A stretch of 64,000 nt of DNA from Dentipellis sp. KUC8613 (taxonomy: Eukaryota; Basidiomycota; Agaricomycetes; Russulales; Hericiaceae), in contig NSJX01000022.1 of the NCBI GenBank assembly GCA_002286715.1, positions 43,770 through 107,769 of the forward strand. The letters are read 5' to 3'. The notes under the pieces are model-generated. The model made no database searches. It was not told where the DNA came from and saw nothing but the letters and a program-made list of their open reading frames with translations. Shown here piece after piece: positions 23,200-36,099 of the stretch. Positions within the stretch are counted from its first letter, which is position 1. The number at the start of each line of letters is the position of its first letter. A program made the position numbers and the translations under genes.

Positions 23200-25350
23200 A
23201 AATGTATGCATTTTAGCCAATGCTCTATGACATACTCCGTTAGTATTGACTTAGTGCTCTCATGCATGGTGAAGGTTTTGAAAGTTGACTCGCAAGAAAG
23301 TGTTCTGCTCCCTTCCACATTCCGTGACGAATCTACAAACCGCCATCAAACTCCGAGGTCTGAGTTACGTGGCTCTAGGTACCCTCATGGCGAGTAGGAG
23401 TGCTGGGACAGTGCTGACAGTGCGTGCTGCAAGATTCATAGCCTTGAGCTTGCTCAAGTGCTCAAGCACTGAGGAGGAGTTATTTAAACCCGAGAGTCCC
23501 GCGGACCGTCGAGACCGTCTGACCGTTTTGGTCCAGCGCCTAAACATCTGCCTCTGTTGTCAATCGATTCAATCGTCTCGAGTTCTCTCGTCATTCATCG
23601 CTTTCGCGACATAGGGGACTCTGAAGCAGACGAGCTCTTGTATCCAGATTCAACCTACTCGATGAACCATAACACATTCAGAGACGAGGTGAGCAAATAC
23701 TCGTCAGTCTATAATCATACAGGATCCAGATGGACATCGGATGCGATGTAATCGACTCCGCTCGGCCACTACCAAGCCCGCAAACATACTGTATCGGGGG
23801 TACTTGGATCACCGACAACTCACCACGATATATGATGTCCGGAGTGAGAAAAAGAAGAGACAAATTTTCAAAAAAGACATCAGTACGCTCTTATCCTCCT
23901 CACGCTGACGCCTACGATGTCCATATCCCACAGCATCACGACCCTCCACTCGACCATACTGCACTTCTTCGGCTGCAACATATCCCTTTCCCTCCATCTA
24001 TGTCCCACTCTATCCGCACGACCGCGCTTCTGGATATCGCAAGGCTCCGCCCAGGCCGTCTATACTCCCTACATCGCAATCTGATCTGCATTACACTGGA
24101 TCGTGAGGGTATCCTCATCTAGCGCCTCTCTGTCGTGCATCACCTTGAAGTGTTTCAGCGCGTTGTCGTGGCACCGACGCCACACGCTGAAGCACTCCAC
24201 ACAGACCCAGATAATCTAAGCTCTTCGCTCATGCTGCACGACACTAGGTACACGCGCAGAGGTCTCGATGAAGCTCTAGCCTAAAGTAGCGATGTAAACT
24301 ATTGATCGGTCAATGTCATGCCGTCAAGCCCTCTGCGATGTATGCGCACGTGTCAAGGCTCCCAAAACGTAAGATTCGGATGGCCTCTTTCGTGCGTATT
24401 GCGACAGTTTCCACCATTTGGACGTTCACGGGTTTCGCTGTGTCCCGGGAGTTGGCCAGCAGAAGCATATCTACTTCTGGCAAGCATGAGACGATGTTGG
24501 GAAACTCGGATACCTCATAAAGATTCATTGCCACCATTCTCATCTCACGAGTCTTTGGCCACACTCGCAAGGTTGGCGCTGCTGTCCAAGGTATGTCGAG
24601 CTCGAAGACTCATGATAATGACTAGTCAGAAGAGTCCGGCTTATCTTCGGTCTGCAGATATTCTCCTAGGAGCCATTGAGCGACCCACCCCTTTACGAGG
24701 GCCTCGTATCGCGCAATAGCGATCAGCACGCGCACCCTTGACAGAAGCGTCGAGTGATCCGGGGCACGTTATAACCTCACAATCAAATCCACGCGAGGCC
24801 TTACAAATGCCAATAGACGACCACATGATACACACAGCTATCATCCAGTCCAGCCAAACACATCAAAAATCCATGGCTTGATCAATAAAGGTACAATCGA
24901 TAATATCCAAGGTCCGAAGAGGAGAGCGATAAAAAGGGTGACAATCCAAGGTGTGTCCTACCATCCTAGTTTGGCCGCGACGTCCTCAGCTCACCCACAT
25001 CCTCTCCTACGGCAGGCCGGCTGCACATCCCCGTCTATCGCAGTTCTCACTCTATAACTCACTATACGCGCCCTAGCCGTCGTTCACCCCGCATTACACT
25101 AGGCTCGCAGAGGCGCTGATGCCACGGCATGCCGTCTTGTCACCACACACGCCAGGTCAGGGGAGGGAGTAGCGCCCCGGCACTGGCGACAGCGAGGGTG
25201 GCAGCCGGTCATTGACCGGGTGCTTCCGTTGTTGCCCGCAAGGGTCGACCCTGCCTTCTGCCCCGACCCAGTAGTCTGCTGGGCGACAGAACCGGCCGCC
25301 TCGCGTTTTCGCGTGCGCAACTCGTGATATCTGGGGATTCTCAGCGCACA
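23200..25350. other. No gene recognised
   Basis: About 2.1 kb with only short, unrelated open frames and no family motif. It lies between two zinc-finger relics and may be decayed duplicon DNA. Confidence 0.45.
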
Positions 25351-25366
25351 TCACTGTGTTTGCTAT

Positions 25367-25625
25367 TTACTCAGTCAGTGCTTTCGGGCTGGTTTGAGTC
25401 TGGATCTGTGTTAGCGGTGGAGTCTCGTAGTCGACTCCCTTGTGTGCGGCGTCGAAGGAGGTCGGATACATGTATCCGCCGGGCACGCCAGCGACGCTGA
25501 TGATCGCAGCGGGTGCGGGCACCGGTGGCATGCATACTGTACTCCCTTCTGACACCCACGGCCTCGGGGCTGACGACGAAGGTGCCGAACCGTACAGCAT
25601 CATGATCGTTCCGGGGCTTCACTGA
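25367..25625 (-). pseudogene. Relic of the proline-rich half of the zinc-finger gene
   Basis: The minus strand reads MLYGSAPSS, a proline-rich stretch and GGYMYPTSFDAAH. This parallels MSYGAAPSP and GGYNMYPSFEASH in exon 5 of the intact gene at 31050-32731. It stops early, and no zinc-finger exon follows in order. Confidence 0.5.
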
Positions 25626-25849
25626 GTCTGCTGTGGGGGTACGTCCTCGTACCGCCGGTGCTGTTGCGCGCTAGGTGATCAAGACATCCTGATTCCTAAG
25701 TAATCCATCTGGACGCACTCGACAGGCAATCGGCGACTCCAGTGGTGCGCCGAGGCTCATGGCGAACGTTATTGTCAGCGAGGAAAGCGTTGATAATCAG
25801 AGACGATTGCTCACGATTTTCTCCACGTAGTTTCCCAGGACAACTTGAC

Positions 25850-26130
25850 AAAAACCGTCCTATTCAATAGCGGGCATCTGAATCCAAATTCGTAAGTAGG
25901 ACCTGAGATCTTGCGCCCCAGCCTCAGCATCCGCATGTGAGCGGCGAGGCAAAAACGTACTTTCGCGCTGGCCGTGAAGGCGATCAAGATCTTTTACGTT
26001 GGCGCGGAGGCGGGTTGTCGATAGCAAAGCGCGGTAGGCACAAAACTGCTGAGATGCGGCCAGGAATCGGTGATTATTGTGGGCGATGCTCGAAAGGCCC
26101 AACGACGCTTCGACGCCGCGTTTCGGCACA
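25850..26130 (-). repeat. Duplicated flank of the zinc-finger genes
   Basis: This stretch resembles about 33190-33420 upstream of the intact zinc-finger gene. Shared in order are a GACAAAAA.CGTCC block, a TGTAAGTA/CGTAAGTA splice-like site, an ACGTACTTTCG block and a GACAACAAAGC/GATAGCAAAGC block with a GTAGGC tail. It marks the older duplication unit of the zinc-finger family. Confidence 0.45.
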
Positions 26131-26382
26131 TGTACAGTTGGCGCACTGACGCTCAAACTCGATGCAACGCTAGAAACAGCTTGTTCCTAATTCTCAGCTC
26201 CCCGCCCACTGTACAACACTGCGTCTATATACACGTATGCTCTTTTTTCTACCAGAATGAAAGTCCCTATGCTAAAACAATGCTACACCCAAGAAACATG
26301 CGCGACCTATTCGCAGTAGCGACGGACCATGGCAACATTGTACGGTCCATCCCGCTCCATTCTAACTCTTCGACACACCATC

Positions 26383-28078
26383 CTAAACCCTAGACCGCCC
26401 ACTGAGATCCTGCATGCGCAAAACCGTGCTTGCAGACTCATCCGTCCTGCTACTGCCGAGCATCGACCTCTCGTGCGTGGCGCGCAGGTTCAGCATGAGG
26501 CGCGAGATGGCCACTGTTGACAAACTTTTTCGTGGGCATGAGCATCGCAAATGGGGGAGGTGGAGGGGGGAGGACGTACACGTTGACGAGGATCGTGTTC
26601 GTGCCTTTTTGCACGGGCTGTGGGTCAAGGGGGTGAGGGGCCATGTTGGCGGGCGTGAGAGTAGGTGTAGTGGAATTCGACGTACGACCGCGTACTATAC
26701 GAACATCGGATCGCATCATGTCGACTATCAGCAAGACCGAGATGCGTGTTCAAAACCCAAATACGCGTACCAGATACATCAGGATGTTGGACAGGTTCGC
26801 GAGGAAGAGCAAGCTGGCGGGCGCGAGGTCAGAATCCATGCAGACACCGTGGCACAGGGAAATATGCACACATAAAATACAGAGTTCCTGAAGGCCAGCA
26901 GTTAGTATTTCCGACAAGGCCAGGTCAAGGGATCGATTGCGAGCCACGCACCATCCCGAAGAAGCACGCGGACGAGCGACCCGGGGAACTGTCGCCCTAT
27001 GCGGAAGGCTTTGGTCGCAGTGAGCACGAACACCGCGCAGTCGAACACGAGCGGGCCGCTCCATGCCACGGCAAAGCCTATCCTGCCACAAAATCCAAAA
27101 CCCAATCAACTCGTCGTACCCGATCTGTATGGACGCACGTACGAGCGCTTCTAGAGACGCCGGTGCGCGAGGTCGTAAGTCACGGTCAGTAAAGAGGCCG
27201 GGAGCGGAGAAGCATACTGAGAGGGGGAATGCAGCGGGTTGCAGCCTGGGATGTTGAAATCGAGACCGAGCATGACGGGTGAGCCTTGTTGCCATCCTGA
27301 CAGAATTCCCCACTGCGAAATGACGGCTCTTAGGTAGACGATGAAACGTATAGCTCGTGAACATACCAGGCCCAAAACGATGCATCCGAGGATAAGGAGG
27401 ACGAGGAATGCGAGGACGGGACGGTAGTGGTTGTATATTGCGGAGACTCGTATTGCGCAGATAACTATGCAAGTGAATGCATTGTGACATTCTTTATTGG
27501 AGAACCAGATGAAGCAGGGACTTACTGATTCCTAGGAGCTGGCTCAGTGCCGCGTAGAACTGGTGGAACTTGTTTATCGTCTCGCAGCTGTTCAGATCGC
27601 CTTCTGAGCAACTGCATAACGGGACGTCTAACCAAAGTATGGGCTTACAACTGGAATGAAGGTAAGGCTGAATTGAGCTGCGCATGTGGATGGCTGAAGA
27701 GAGGAACGCACCGTACGATTGGCCGGAAATATGAACACCTCAATTATGAACGGGACATGGCCGAGCAGTGCTGCATAGCGGTTGAGGAAGAATAGTATCG
27801 ATGGCCAACTCCATCGTGCTCGCCGTGAGCGAAACCAGAACAGCCGTACTTCGGCGGGAAGGGTCAGCAGGTAGTCGTAGTAGAGTATCACTGTAAACGC
27901 GAAGACGAGGTTTGAACAAGGGTTGGCGAGATGACGAGCACGCGACGCACCAAAGTATATAGTCGAAAGGTAATACGTGATTTGTCTACCCTCGACTTTC
28001 ACGTCAATAGTGCTGCTCACGAAAGGGGAATTTGAAAACTTACAATTCGCGCGCTAAGTTGATAGATATTTCTGACAT
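26383..28078 (-). CDS. DUF6533 seven-helix membrane protein, copy a
   Basis: Fourteen exons on the minus strand: 28044-28078, 27951-27985, 27712-27890, 27649-27650, 27526-27587, 27367-27464, 27218-27312, 27143-27150, 26952-27077, 26872-26887, 26771-26813, 26686-26694, 26580-26617 and 26383-26524. The sum is 888 nt, a closed 295-residue frame. The N-terminus holds the DUF6533 signature YYDYLLTLPAEVRLFW followed by FFLNRY. Alternating hydrophobic segments after it fit a multi-pass membrane protein. Members are abundant in Agaricomycetes and have no known function. The 2-nt exon is needed to keep frame. Intron phases match the three copies at 48-56 kb, which are on the other strand. Confidence 0.85.
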
Positions 28079-28129
28079 AGCGTCAAAGAAAGGAAATGAA
28101 TCGCGTAGTAGGCAAAGAGCTTCTTTCCT

Positions 28130-29139
28130 TTAAATGTATGGCGCTGTGAAGAACTGAACGAGGGTCCTGACGGCATCTTCAACTTCATCAGTAGCAGACG
28201 TGAGAGGCATCGGCGCGGCAGCGTTCATGGCAGTTTCAGAACGAATGGAAGCTACTTGCATCAGATAGCGCAGTAGTTTGGCACTGTAGACCAGCTGATT
28301 GTGCCGTGCCGTGGTGCGGTAGGCGTTAGGCGTCTTCGAGTTCCCGCGCTGACGCAATGACAGGGACCCATCTATCTATCAATGCATCAACAGTCAGTTT
28401 GTTCTCGTCAACATCAAGGTACCCTCAAGAATCTGTCAAGACGCGATCAGCTCTCAGGATGCAAGCAGGTCTGGATAAGTCGAGCCCCTACTCACGATCG
28501 CTTGTGTTCGGCCGAGCACACTTTGTAACAACTGCCAAACCTGGTCATCGACGATGCCGGTGAGTACAAACGCTAGTCTGTTGGGCGGCATTTTCAACCA
28601 GAGATGCAGACTGTAGGGCGAAAGCAACCATTGCATAACGTGCGCTGGCTCAGACTTCACAGACCCGCGGCAATTCCGACGTTATTAATAGTCATGGTAT
28701 CAGGGGATCCAACTGGGCACAGGACGTACCACTGGCAAGCGCTTCGTAGAGCGAAACGTCAGAAATGAGTAGATTGGCACTATGAAATACCCCAGTTAGC
28801 GTGGCCTCAATGAGTCAGGTCGTCATTGCAAGCGGCGAGCTGGGGGGGAGTCGTGGTCTTAGTAGGCAATTTGCATATCTGGAGATGTACAGCTCGGTTC
28901 AAAAAAAGGGCGGCAGGTACACCGCTGTGGATTCATTCCAGCCCGCGAATGAATTGAGTCCAAGTCAGAACGACGAAGTTGAGATGAAGAGGCTGTCGAC
29001 CGTTCCCGGACGTTACTGGAGTCCCGCGGACAATGGACCTCACGTGGTCCCATATTCGGTCCAGCCGGACTAATGCATAGACCTCCCAACCCACTCGGAG
29101 TTGTTGAGCCCTCTTTGCAGCCAACAACTTGCCAAACAC
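28130..29139 (-). CDS. Hypothetical gene, structure unresolved
   Basis: The minus strand shows coding-like fragments: 28933-29139, an ANLLISDVSLYEALASG exon ending at a GTACGT donor near 28730, 28540-28660, a DVDENKLTVDALIDRWVPV segment near 28340-28400, and 28130-28290 ending in FFTAPYI. Several are flanked by plausible splice sites. I recognise no family and could not join them into one frame. It may be a multi-exon gene or a relic. Confidence 0.3.
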
Positions 29140-29634
29140 AACATCGCGATTACTTACAGCTCAGCGCTCAGAGGAGGTAAGTGGTTACTTCAATGGCGAC
29201 GAATACACTATGAACAGCCCAGGAAATTGAAGACCACGAAGCTGGCGCTTCTGCACATGTGCGATGAAGCTGATGACTATCGCCCACGATGCAGTCCAGT
29301 CAACCACCACCAACTTCACATATAAATCGGGACCCATCGTCTAATCGATTATAAGTCAAACACGAAGAACAATTCAGGTGTCGGTGTGGAGCAGAGCAAT
29401 GGAAATGTAGAAAATGTCTAGGTATGTTCTCTCACCTTGATTATCATGCTGGCACAGCCTATATCCTCCAGCCCACCACGCTTGCGCCGACTCAGCTTGT
29501 CGAAACGTTTCTCACCTACCTAGCCACGTCTACACGCCCGCGTCTGCACCGTCACCCACCACAGCATTCACTACGCGTTGTCTAGCCTCTACAGCGCCAT
29601 CTCCCCCCTCGTCGCCCTGGATCTCCACGATCCA

Positions 29635-30750
29635 TTAATCAATCCCCTCTTCTATGTCGTGCATCTCCTTCACGTGCCGCCACGCATTATCATGCCGCGT
29701 GAAGCAGGCCCTGCACATCCTGCATTGCCAGGAGTCCCCATTGTGCACACTCTTATAGTGCCGCGTCGCGTCGGGCGCGTGCACGTAACTCTCTTGGCAC
29801 CCGTCGTACCAGCAGCCCCATCTTCCGTTCTCGAGACGCACGGGCGCCGAAGGGCCTGGCTGGAGCAAACTTTCACTGGACTGCCCGACTGGGGCTGGTG
29901 GCGGTGAAATTAGTTGCGCTGGTGTCTTTTTTGTTCTCCTTGTGCGAACTGTCTTCTGCTCTTGCGTGCTCTGGTTCTGGGCAGCGGTGTCTCTGGCCCT
30001 TGCAACATTGCTTGTAGACACCTTTCGGTGGAGAGCCTGCTAGTGTCTTCATGACCCAGGTAATTTACCTGGGTTCTATATGTTATGTTGGTGAGGGTCT
30101 GCCTCATCCCCTGCCTCGACCTCGCGGTCTGGCGGACAACGGGTGCGACACCCTCGCGTCGTTGAATTTGTATCTGCTTGTACCTGGATGATCGTGAACT
30201 CGTGTTCTACAGGATTTATCGTCCATTACTCACTGGCTTGTTTCTCTCAACCTTGTATGGCTCCAGCCAGGGACCATCTGGAGGCCCGGCTGGAAATAGG
30301 GATCCGTGTTTTCATTGTTGACGTGATCATACCCTGTGTCGAGTCAGCCATACCCGGGCATGGGGTAGGCTTGGTCTTGCTGCTGCGCGACGACCGGTGT
30401 CATCGGATACTGTAGCATGGGCAATGGCGGTGGAGCCTTATAGAAGGATCCGAGATGCGAGGTGTCCAACGACGGATACATATTGTATCCGACCGCAGGA
30501 TGGCTAGTCGCAGAGGGCGCGGGCGGCGGAGACGCATCCATTATGTCGCTCTTCGACACCCGGCGTGCTCTGGGAATGGAAGTGAAAAAAACAAACCATA
30601 TGGCATCGTTCCGGGACTCTACTTTGGGCATAGTGTTTCTCTGATGTGCTGCGCTGGTGGACTGCAGAGAGCACGAGGCGCATCTGCACGAAAGTGCATG
30701 TGAGGTGAGCACTACATTCCAGCTCGTGCGCAGAGACATGTCTGACAATC
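29635..30750 (-). pseudogene. C2H2 zinc-finger gene, tandem pseudogene
   Basis: Tandem copy of the intact gene at 31050-32731. Three lesions are visible against it. A GGA-to-TGA stop lies at 30344-30346 in the proline-rich exon. A single C is missing near 29955, shifting the frame before the zinc fingers. A GAA-to-TAA stop lies at 29635-29637 after the second finger. The two fingers themselves (C-x4-C-x12-H-x4-H, then C-x2-C-x12-H-x4-H) remain intact in the 29635-30021 frame. The exons upstream of 30500 have diverged beyond clear alignment. A short finger-only product is possible. Confidence 0.75.
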
Positions 30751-31049
30751 AAACGAACTCGCGCGGTTTATCGTCGGCCGACGCTCCATCGGAGTCAAAT
30801 CTTCCGATGCAATCCGCTTCGCCCCGACCGAGTTTTCGCAAAAATTAGAAGTATATTATCGTATTGATAAGACAACACTGGGGATGATCTAGAGGTAGAA
30901 AATACCGAGGTGCGTCTCACCATCCCGACGCCAAGATCGTGTCGACATACTATTTTCTCCAGCGCAGCCCACCTTGACTAATGCGCCCAGCCCTCATTTA
31001 CCCATCTGCAGCCGCACATCCCCGCCTGGTATATCACTCACCGCAGCAT

Positions 31050-32731
31050 TCATTGCGCATTCCCCAACATCTCTGGCGCCACCTCGTCCCCATCGCCCTG
31101 GATCTCCACGATCCATTCATCAATCCCCTCGTCTATGTCGTGCATCTCCTTCACGTGCCGCCACGCATTATCATGCCGTGTGAAGCTGGTCCTGCACTTC
31201 CTGCATTGCCAGTTATCCCCAGCGTGCACACTCGAGTAGTGTCGCGTCGCGTCGTGCGCGTGCGCGTAACTTTTGCCACACCCGTCGTACCAGCAGCCCC
31301 ATCTTCCATTCTCGAGATGCACGGGCGCCGAAAGGCCCGGCTGGTGCAAAGTTTCACTGGGCTGCCCGACCGGGGCTGGTGGCGGTGAAGTTACTGGGAC
31401 TGGTGTCTTTTTTGTTCTCCTTGTGCGAACTGTCTTCCTGCTCTTGCGTGCTCTGGTTCTGGGCAGCGGTGTCTCTGGCCCTTGCAACATTGCTTGTAGA
31501 CACCTTTCGGTGGAGAGCCTGCTGGTGTTTTCATGACCCAGGTCATTCGCCGGGGTTCTATGTGTTTTGTCGGCAAGGGTCTGCCTCATCTGCTGTGCCG
31601 ACCTCGCGGTCTGGCGGACAACGGGTGCGACACCCTCGCGTCTTTGTCTTTGTGTCTGCTTGTACCTGGATGATCGTGAGCTCGTGTTCTACCGGAATCT
31701 TCGTCTATTACTCACTGGCTTGTTTCTCTCAACCTCGTATGGGTCCAGCCCGGGACCATCTGTAGGCCCGGTTGGAAATAGGGATCCATGTTTTCTTTGT
31801 TGACGTGGTCATACCCAGTGTCGAGTCCGCCATACGCGGGCATGGGGTAGGCTTGGTCTTGCTGCTGGGAGATGAGCGGTGTCGTCATCGGATACTGTGG
31901 CACGGGCAACGGCGGTGGGGCCTCGGAAAAGGATCCGAGATGCGAGGCTTCGAACGACGGATACATGTTGTATCCGCCCGCAGGAGGGACGGTCGCGGCT
32001 GGCGGGGGTGGCGGGGGCGCATACCTTGTGTCGCTGCCGGGCACCCAGTACGCCCTCGGGACAGATGGAGAAGGGGCAGCGCCATAGGACATGGTCTCGG
32101 GATTCCCCTGTGGCGGGAGGAGCATGCCCCATTGGTTCAGCGCCGGCGGGGCGTAGGGAGCATGGGGCGCGTGCGCATGCTGCTGTTGGTGGCGCACGCT
32201 CTGTGAACAGAATATTCAACAAGCGCATGGAGACGTACCTGACAGTCGTGTGGCCCTGTGCGCTGAGCGTAGACATCGGGATGCCCGTTCGTGATGCTCA
32301 ATAGCTCCTGTGGCGGTTGGAGATGAACGTCCTCGTGAGGACGAAAAGCGAGCGATAGAGGCTCGTGTAGCGAGAAATTCTGGACGTTGTGTGAGCTATC
32401 ATTCTGAGTATGACAATGACTGTAGCCGAACTCACCGAGTAGGGGTCTACGTTGGCGAACGTATACCCGCCACGCGGGTCGCCTGAAGTTTGAGGCTGGG
32501 ATTGCGACTGGTGTGGCGTACGCCGCATCAGGCACATTGACCACGGTGAGTGGATGATTGGACATTACCTGATATGGCCCCGATGTCATGCCTTGCGAGA
32601 TGATGTCGTAGAACTATGCATACGCAGGAACGTGAGCATCGTGGCTGCGACGACGGCGACGAGCAGCGCAGGTGGCTTACCTCCATGAGCATGTTGTCTT
32701 GACGATGCGGTAAAGAGTCTGGTTGGTGCAT
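31050..32731 (-). CDS. C2H2 zinc-finger protein with proline-rich N-terminus
   Basis: Six exons on the minus strand: 32681-32731, 32569-32613, 32436-32507, 32239-32379, 31716-32200 and 31050-31665, closing to about 469 residues. Residues 1-105 come from four small exons. About 105-265 is rich in Pro, Gln and Tyr, like an activation or low-complexity region. A basic segment (ARKSRKTVRTRRTKKTP) precedes the fingers and may serve nuclear import. Finger 1 is C-x4-C-x12-H-x4-H and finger 2 is C-x2-C-x12-H-x4-H. A sequence-specific nuclear DNA-binding role is inferred from the fold alone. It is the only member here with an unbroken full-length frame. Confidence 0.75.
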
Positions 32732-32819
32732 TATTGATGCTGCAGAGACGAGTTGTAGCACGACAATGGGAGAGCTGGGCAGTATGGGCGAGATGTTGAA
32801 GGGAAACAAGAAGGATGGT

Positions 32820-34714
32820 GCGTCAAGTACAGGGTGATGTAGTTTAAATACAGAAATTTGACTTTCAGACTAAGCTTTCATTTGCAGGTATCCCGGCCCG
32901 TTAGCAGAAAGGACGCTTTCAGACGAAAGGAGGCGCACGAAAGCCTGGCACATGCTTGTAATCGCTCGCATAAGAGTCTCGGGCTAAGCGCGTATCGGCC
33001 CGCAACCACTGACGTTGGACATGGGCGAGTTCTAGTCTGGAAAGATACGGGTTTGTCGGATACATTTCCACCAGTGCCGAAGCTGAATCGTCCTCTTAGC
33101 TTTGATAGGGTGAGACGACCATCATCGGCGTCGTTGACGGGCGAGTAAAGCGTCTGCGGTAGGAGAAGACCACGATCGTCGTGCCTAGGCTGCTTCCCAA
33201 GACAGCTGGACAAAAAACGTCCCCGTTCAAAAAGCGAACAAGATTACCCCAAATGTGTAAGTATCATGTACCATACCTGGCTTTTCAGGCCCTGCGAGCC
33301 CGCTCTATCCGGGAGGCGAAGGACGTACTTTCGTCGGACTGAGAGGCCCGCCAAGAACGTCCGACTGCGGACGGTTCATTGACAACAAAGCACAGTAGGC
33401 GCGAACAAGGGGCGTCCAGAACTCTAATTCCTCAAATCAACTCCCCCTTGGTACCACTCGACATTCGTTCCGGGGTCCCTGATTTGCCACAATTTCCACT
33501 TTTCGACCATCGTTTTCTGCACACGACTTTCCTCTCAGTCAAAGTGGTGCACGGATGTCATATATCGTGTCTGTACGATGCACACATTGCTTCTGCTTTT
33601 TTTCAGACTGTTGCGCGGCTGCATCGGGCCTCCATAGCATATTCATTGCGCAAACGTTTGGGACTTTGTAGCAATCCAGCATCGCAAATGTTTCATTCAT
33701 TACGTCGTATACGTCAAGAGCACTAGTCATCATCGAAGACGATCACACCGGCGCCGGGCCCGTAGTCTCTCACCTCATTCCATTCCAACGCTTCAGAAAG
33801 CTCACAACTATGATTGTGCCTCTGTGGCTTCTTCATTCCATTTTATGTTGTTGTGGGCATGAATCCTTACCGCGCGCGAGCTGGCACGACGCATAGAAGA
33901 CGCGCGCGTGCTACTATACTCTGACCTGACGCTCTGCATATCACTGCGATTGTGATCGAGTGCTCGGTTGAGCAGTGGTGGTAGTGATTGCTCACGGGGT
34001 CCCGCCACCGCAATCTCCGGGGGTTGATTTTATGTCTTAAGATTTTGGACGCCCCTTGGGCGCGAAGGTGGGCTAGAATGTGGCATTGATGCAAGCAGAG
34101 GGTTGGAATAGATAGTAGTAGGGCTGTCGTTGGAGGATTATAGGATCTGTCCAGCCGAACTTGAAGAAGTTTGTATCAAACTTGAGCGGAAGCAATTTCG
34201 TACTTGCTCGAATTCGAGGCTACAAGCGCCCGTAGTCTCGCGGACCTCTCGCACGTGGCTGCGAGCGCCTAAATCCCGGTGAATCGATGCGTCTCTCGAA
34301 CCTCATGTCGACGCTAGCATCAATCGTGCAACTACTGCTCACAAAGGCTGTAATTGCGATGGATATGATGCAGAGGAAACTCGAAAGATTCTAGTTCGTG
34401 AATGACCTGTATGTGCTACCGTGACTGACTCGAAGCAGCCCTGGAAACCACAGCATGTGTTCAAGTCTGTCAGATAATCGCACGGACATCTCCTCATCGA
34501 TAAAATCACGCGAAGGGTCAGAAGCTACAAAAGAATTACTTAGAACACAGGTGCGCCGACCAAGTATCCTCCGTCCTCATCCTGATACCCACCATACCCA
34601 TCAGCCCAAAGATACTCGTACCGATGCACAGATCTCCTTGAATGCGGCATATACACTCAAATACGCTGCATCTCTCATGCATCTCTGGGTATCTCCCGCA
34701 TCTCGGATCCTCGC
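32820..34714. other. No gene recognised
   Basis: About 1.9 kb upstream of the intact zinc-finger gene. It contains the duplicated flank near 33190-33420. Remaining open frames are short and show no family motif. Confidence 0.45.
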
Positions 34715-35389
34715 CTATGCCCCTACGATTCGTATCATGACGATCTCCTCCTCACGCGGCCTTCTGGTATGCGCTCTCCTGAAATGCCGGATCGCATCAT
34801 CATATCGTACGAACCTCCTACCGCATCGCGTGCAGAGCCACACAATCCGCGTCCACACTCTGGCCTGGTGATGGTACAAGTAGTGCCTTCGAGCATCGCA
34901 TTCGCGAGCGTGGGTGCTGTGGCATCCAACCTGCGGGCAGCCGAATCTGCCGGTATTGGTCTTGATGACTGGCGGTATGTTGTATGATGGTGAAATTCTC
35001 CGGCGAATGTGCTTTCCTCGGGCTGGCGTTGAGAGCCAGGACTGGTTCTTTTTTCCTACGTTCACCTGGCTGTTGTTCCCGGCTTTGGTCATGGGCAGTA
35101 GTCTGTTTGGCCCTCGCATCAGCATTGATAGATACCCATTGGTGAACAGGCCGGGAGTTGCATCGTAACCCAGGTCATGTGTCTGGGTTCTATCTCTTTT
35201 GATCTTCAGGGTCTGCATAGCTCGCTGTTCTGACCTCATGCCACGATTGTCGATGACTGGGACCCTCTCGCATAACAGTATTCTGGAGCATGAAGACCCC
35301 GACAAACAACGAAGGTCACTCATGGTCGAAGGTGCGTTGTCTTTGAGAGCCTGAGGCAGGAAAACGTTCAATTGTCGTTGACAGCGCAT
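34715..35389 (-). CDS. Divergent C2H2 zinc-finger family member
   Basis: A 224-residue open frame on the minus strand. Its middle (ERVPVIDN...QTHDLGYDAT...LMRGP...LLPMT) follows the order of the intact gene at 31050-32731. Two fingers follow: FGCPQVGC with downstream histidines, and LCTRCGRRFVRYDDAIRHF ending RAH (C-x2-C-x12-H-x4-H). The proline-rich exons are absent. The start is uncertain; internal ATGs at the MSDLRC or MRSEQR positions are alternatives, and further 5' exons may exist. It is too diverged from the tandem pair to be a recent copy. Confidence 0.6.
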   Translation of the reverse strand: MRCQRQLNVFLPQALKDNAPSTMSDLRCLSGSSCSRILLCERVPVIDNRGMRSEQRAMQTLKIKRDRTQTHDLGYDATPGLFTNGYLSMLMRGPNRLLPMTKAGNNSQVNVGKKNQSWLSTPARGKHIRRRISPSYNIPPVIKTNTGRFGCPQVGCHSTHARECDARRHYLYHHQARVWTRIVWLCTRCGRRFVRYDDAIRHFRRAHTRRPREEEIVMIRIVGA

Positions 35390-36099
35390 TTTGATCAGGA
35401 AGCTGGGAGACAGGGGGTTGTAGAATGGTCGAGGGGAGGTAGTAGTACCGGAGAGACGCTTGTAAGGGACAAAAGGGACGGTGCGGAAAGTGAGGGTGTT
35501 CCCAGTTTAAATACCCGCAAGTGACAGGCAACCTCGGCTTTCCGATTCTAGATAGTTGGACCCGTCAATCTGGAGAACGCTTTGAACTTCATTTGGTCGG
35601 GCGAGGCGGGGAGGCAACTGCAGGCCTTGTGTGCGCGTGAGCAAAAACCTCCGCTGATCTTCCGTTGCGATCTGGGAAAGCCCTGGTGCATATCTCCGCC
35701 ACGCATCCACTACGTAGGATGTAGGCATCCTCATGTCGCGTACGTTGGCCTCCTTCATCAGTGCTGAGTCTGCATTGTCCATTTTTGTCTCAGAATCAGA
35801 GAAGATAGCGAGATTGAGATCGGCCCACGTTATCATTAGGTGCAGACGAAAAAAGCGTTGCCAACAGGGGGCGATCCTTGTTCCTCGGATGACGGCCTCC
35901 CCGGTCAATAACTTTGACGCCCAAAGCGTATAAAAGCCCCCAAGTCAGTGCGCCGCCGTAAGTCTCATCAAACGCTTTCGGCGTAAATTGATCTATCGCT
36001 TGTTTTCTCACAAGGATCACTAGCAAGCAGGCCTGCAGTATAGAGCAGAAGATTCTGAGGTAGACGTCTGTCCGAAATATGAACGCCTCAACCCGATTA

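Noticed and set aside
35507..36099. Gene for the minus-strand frames at 35507-35908 and 35796-36203
   Set aside because: The frames overlap, have no recognisable family, and could not be spliced into one product; the second overlaps the end of a DUF6534 gene.
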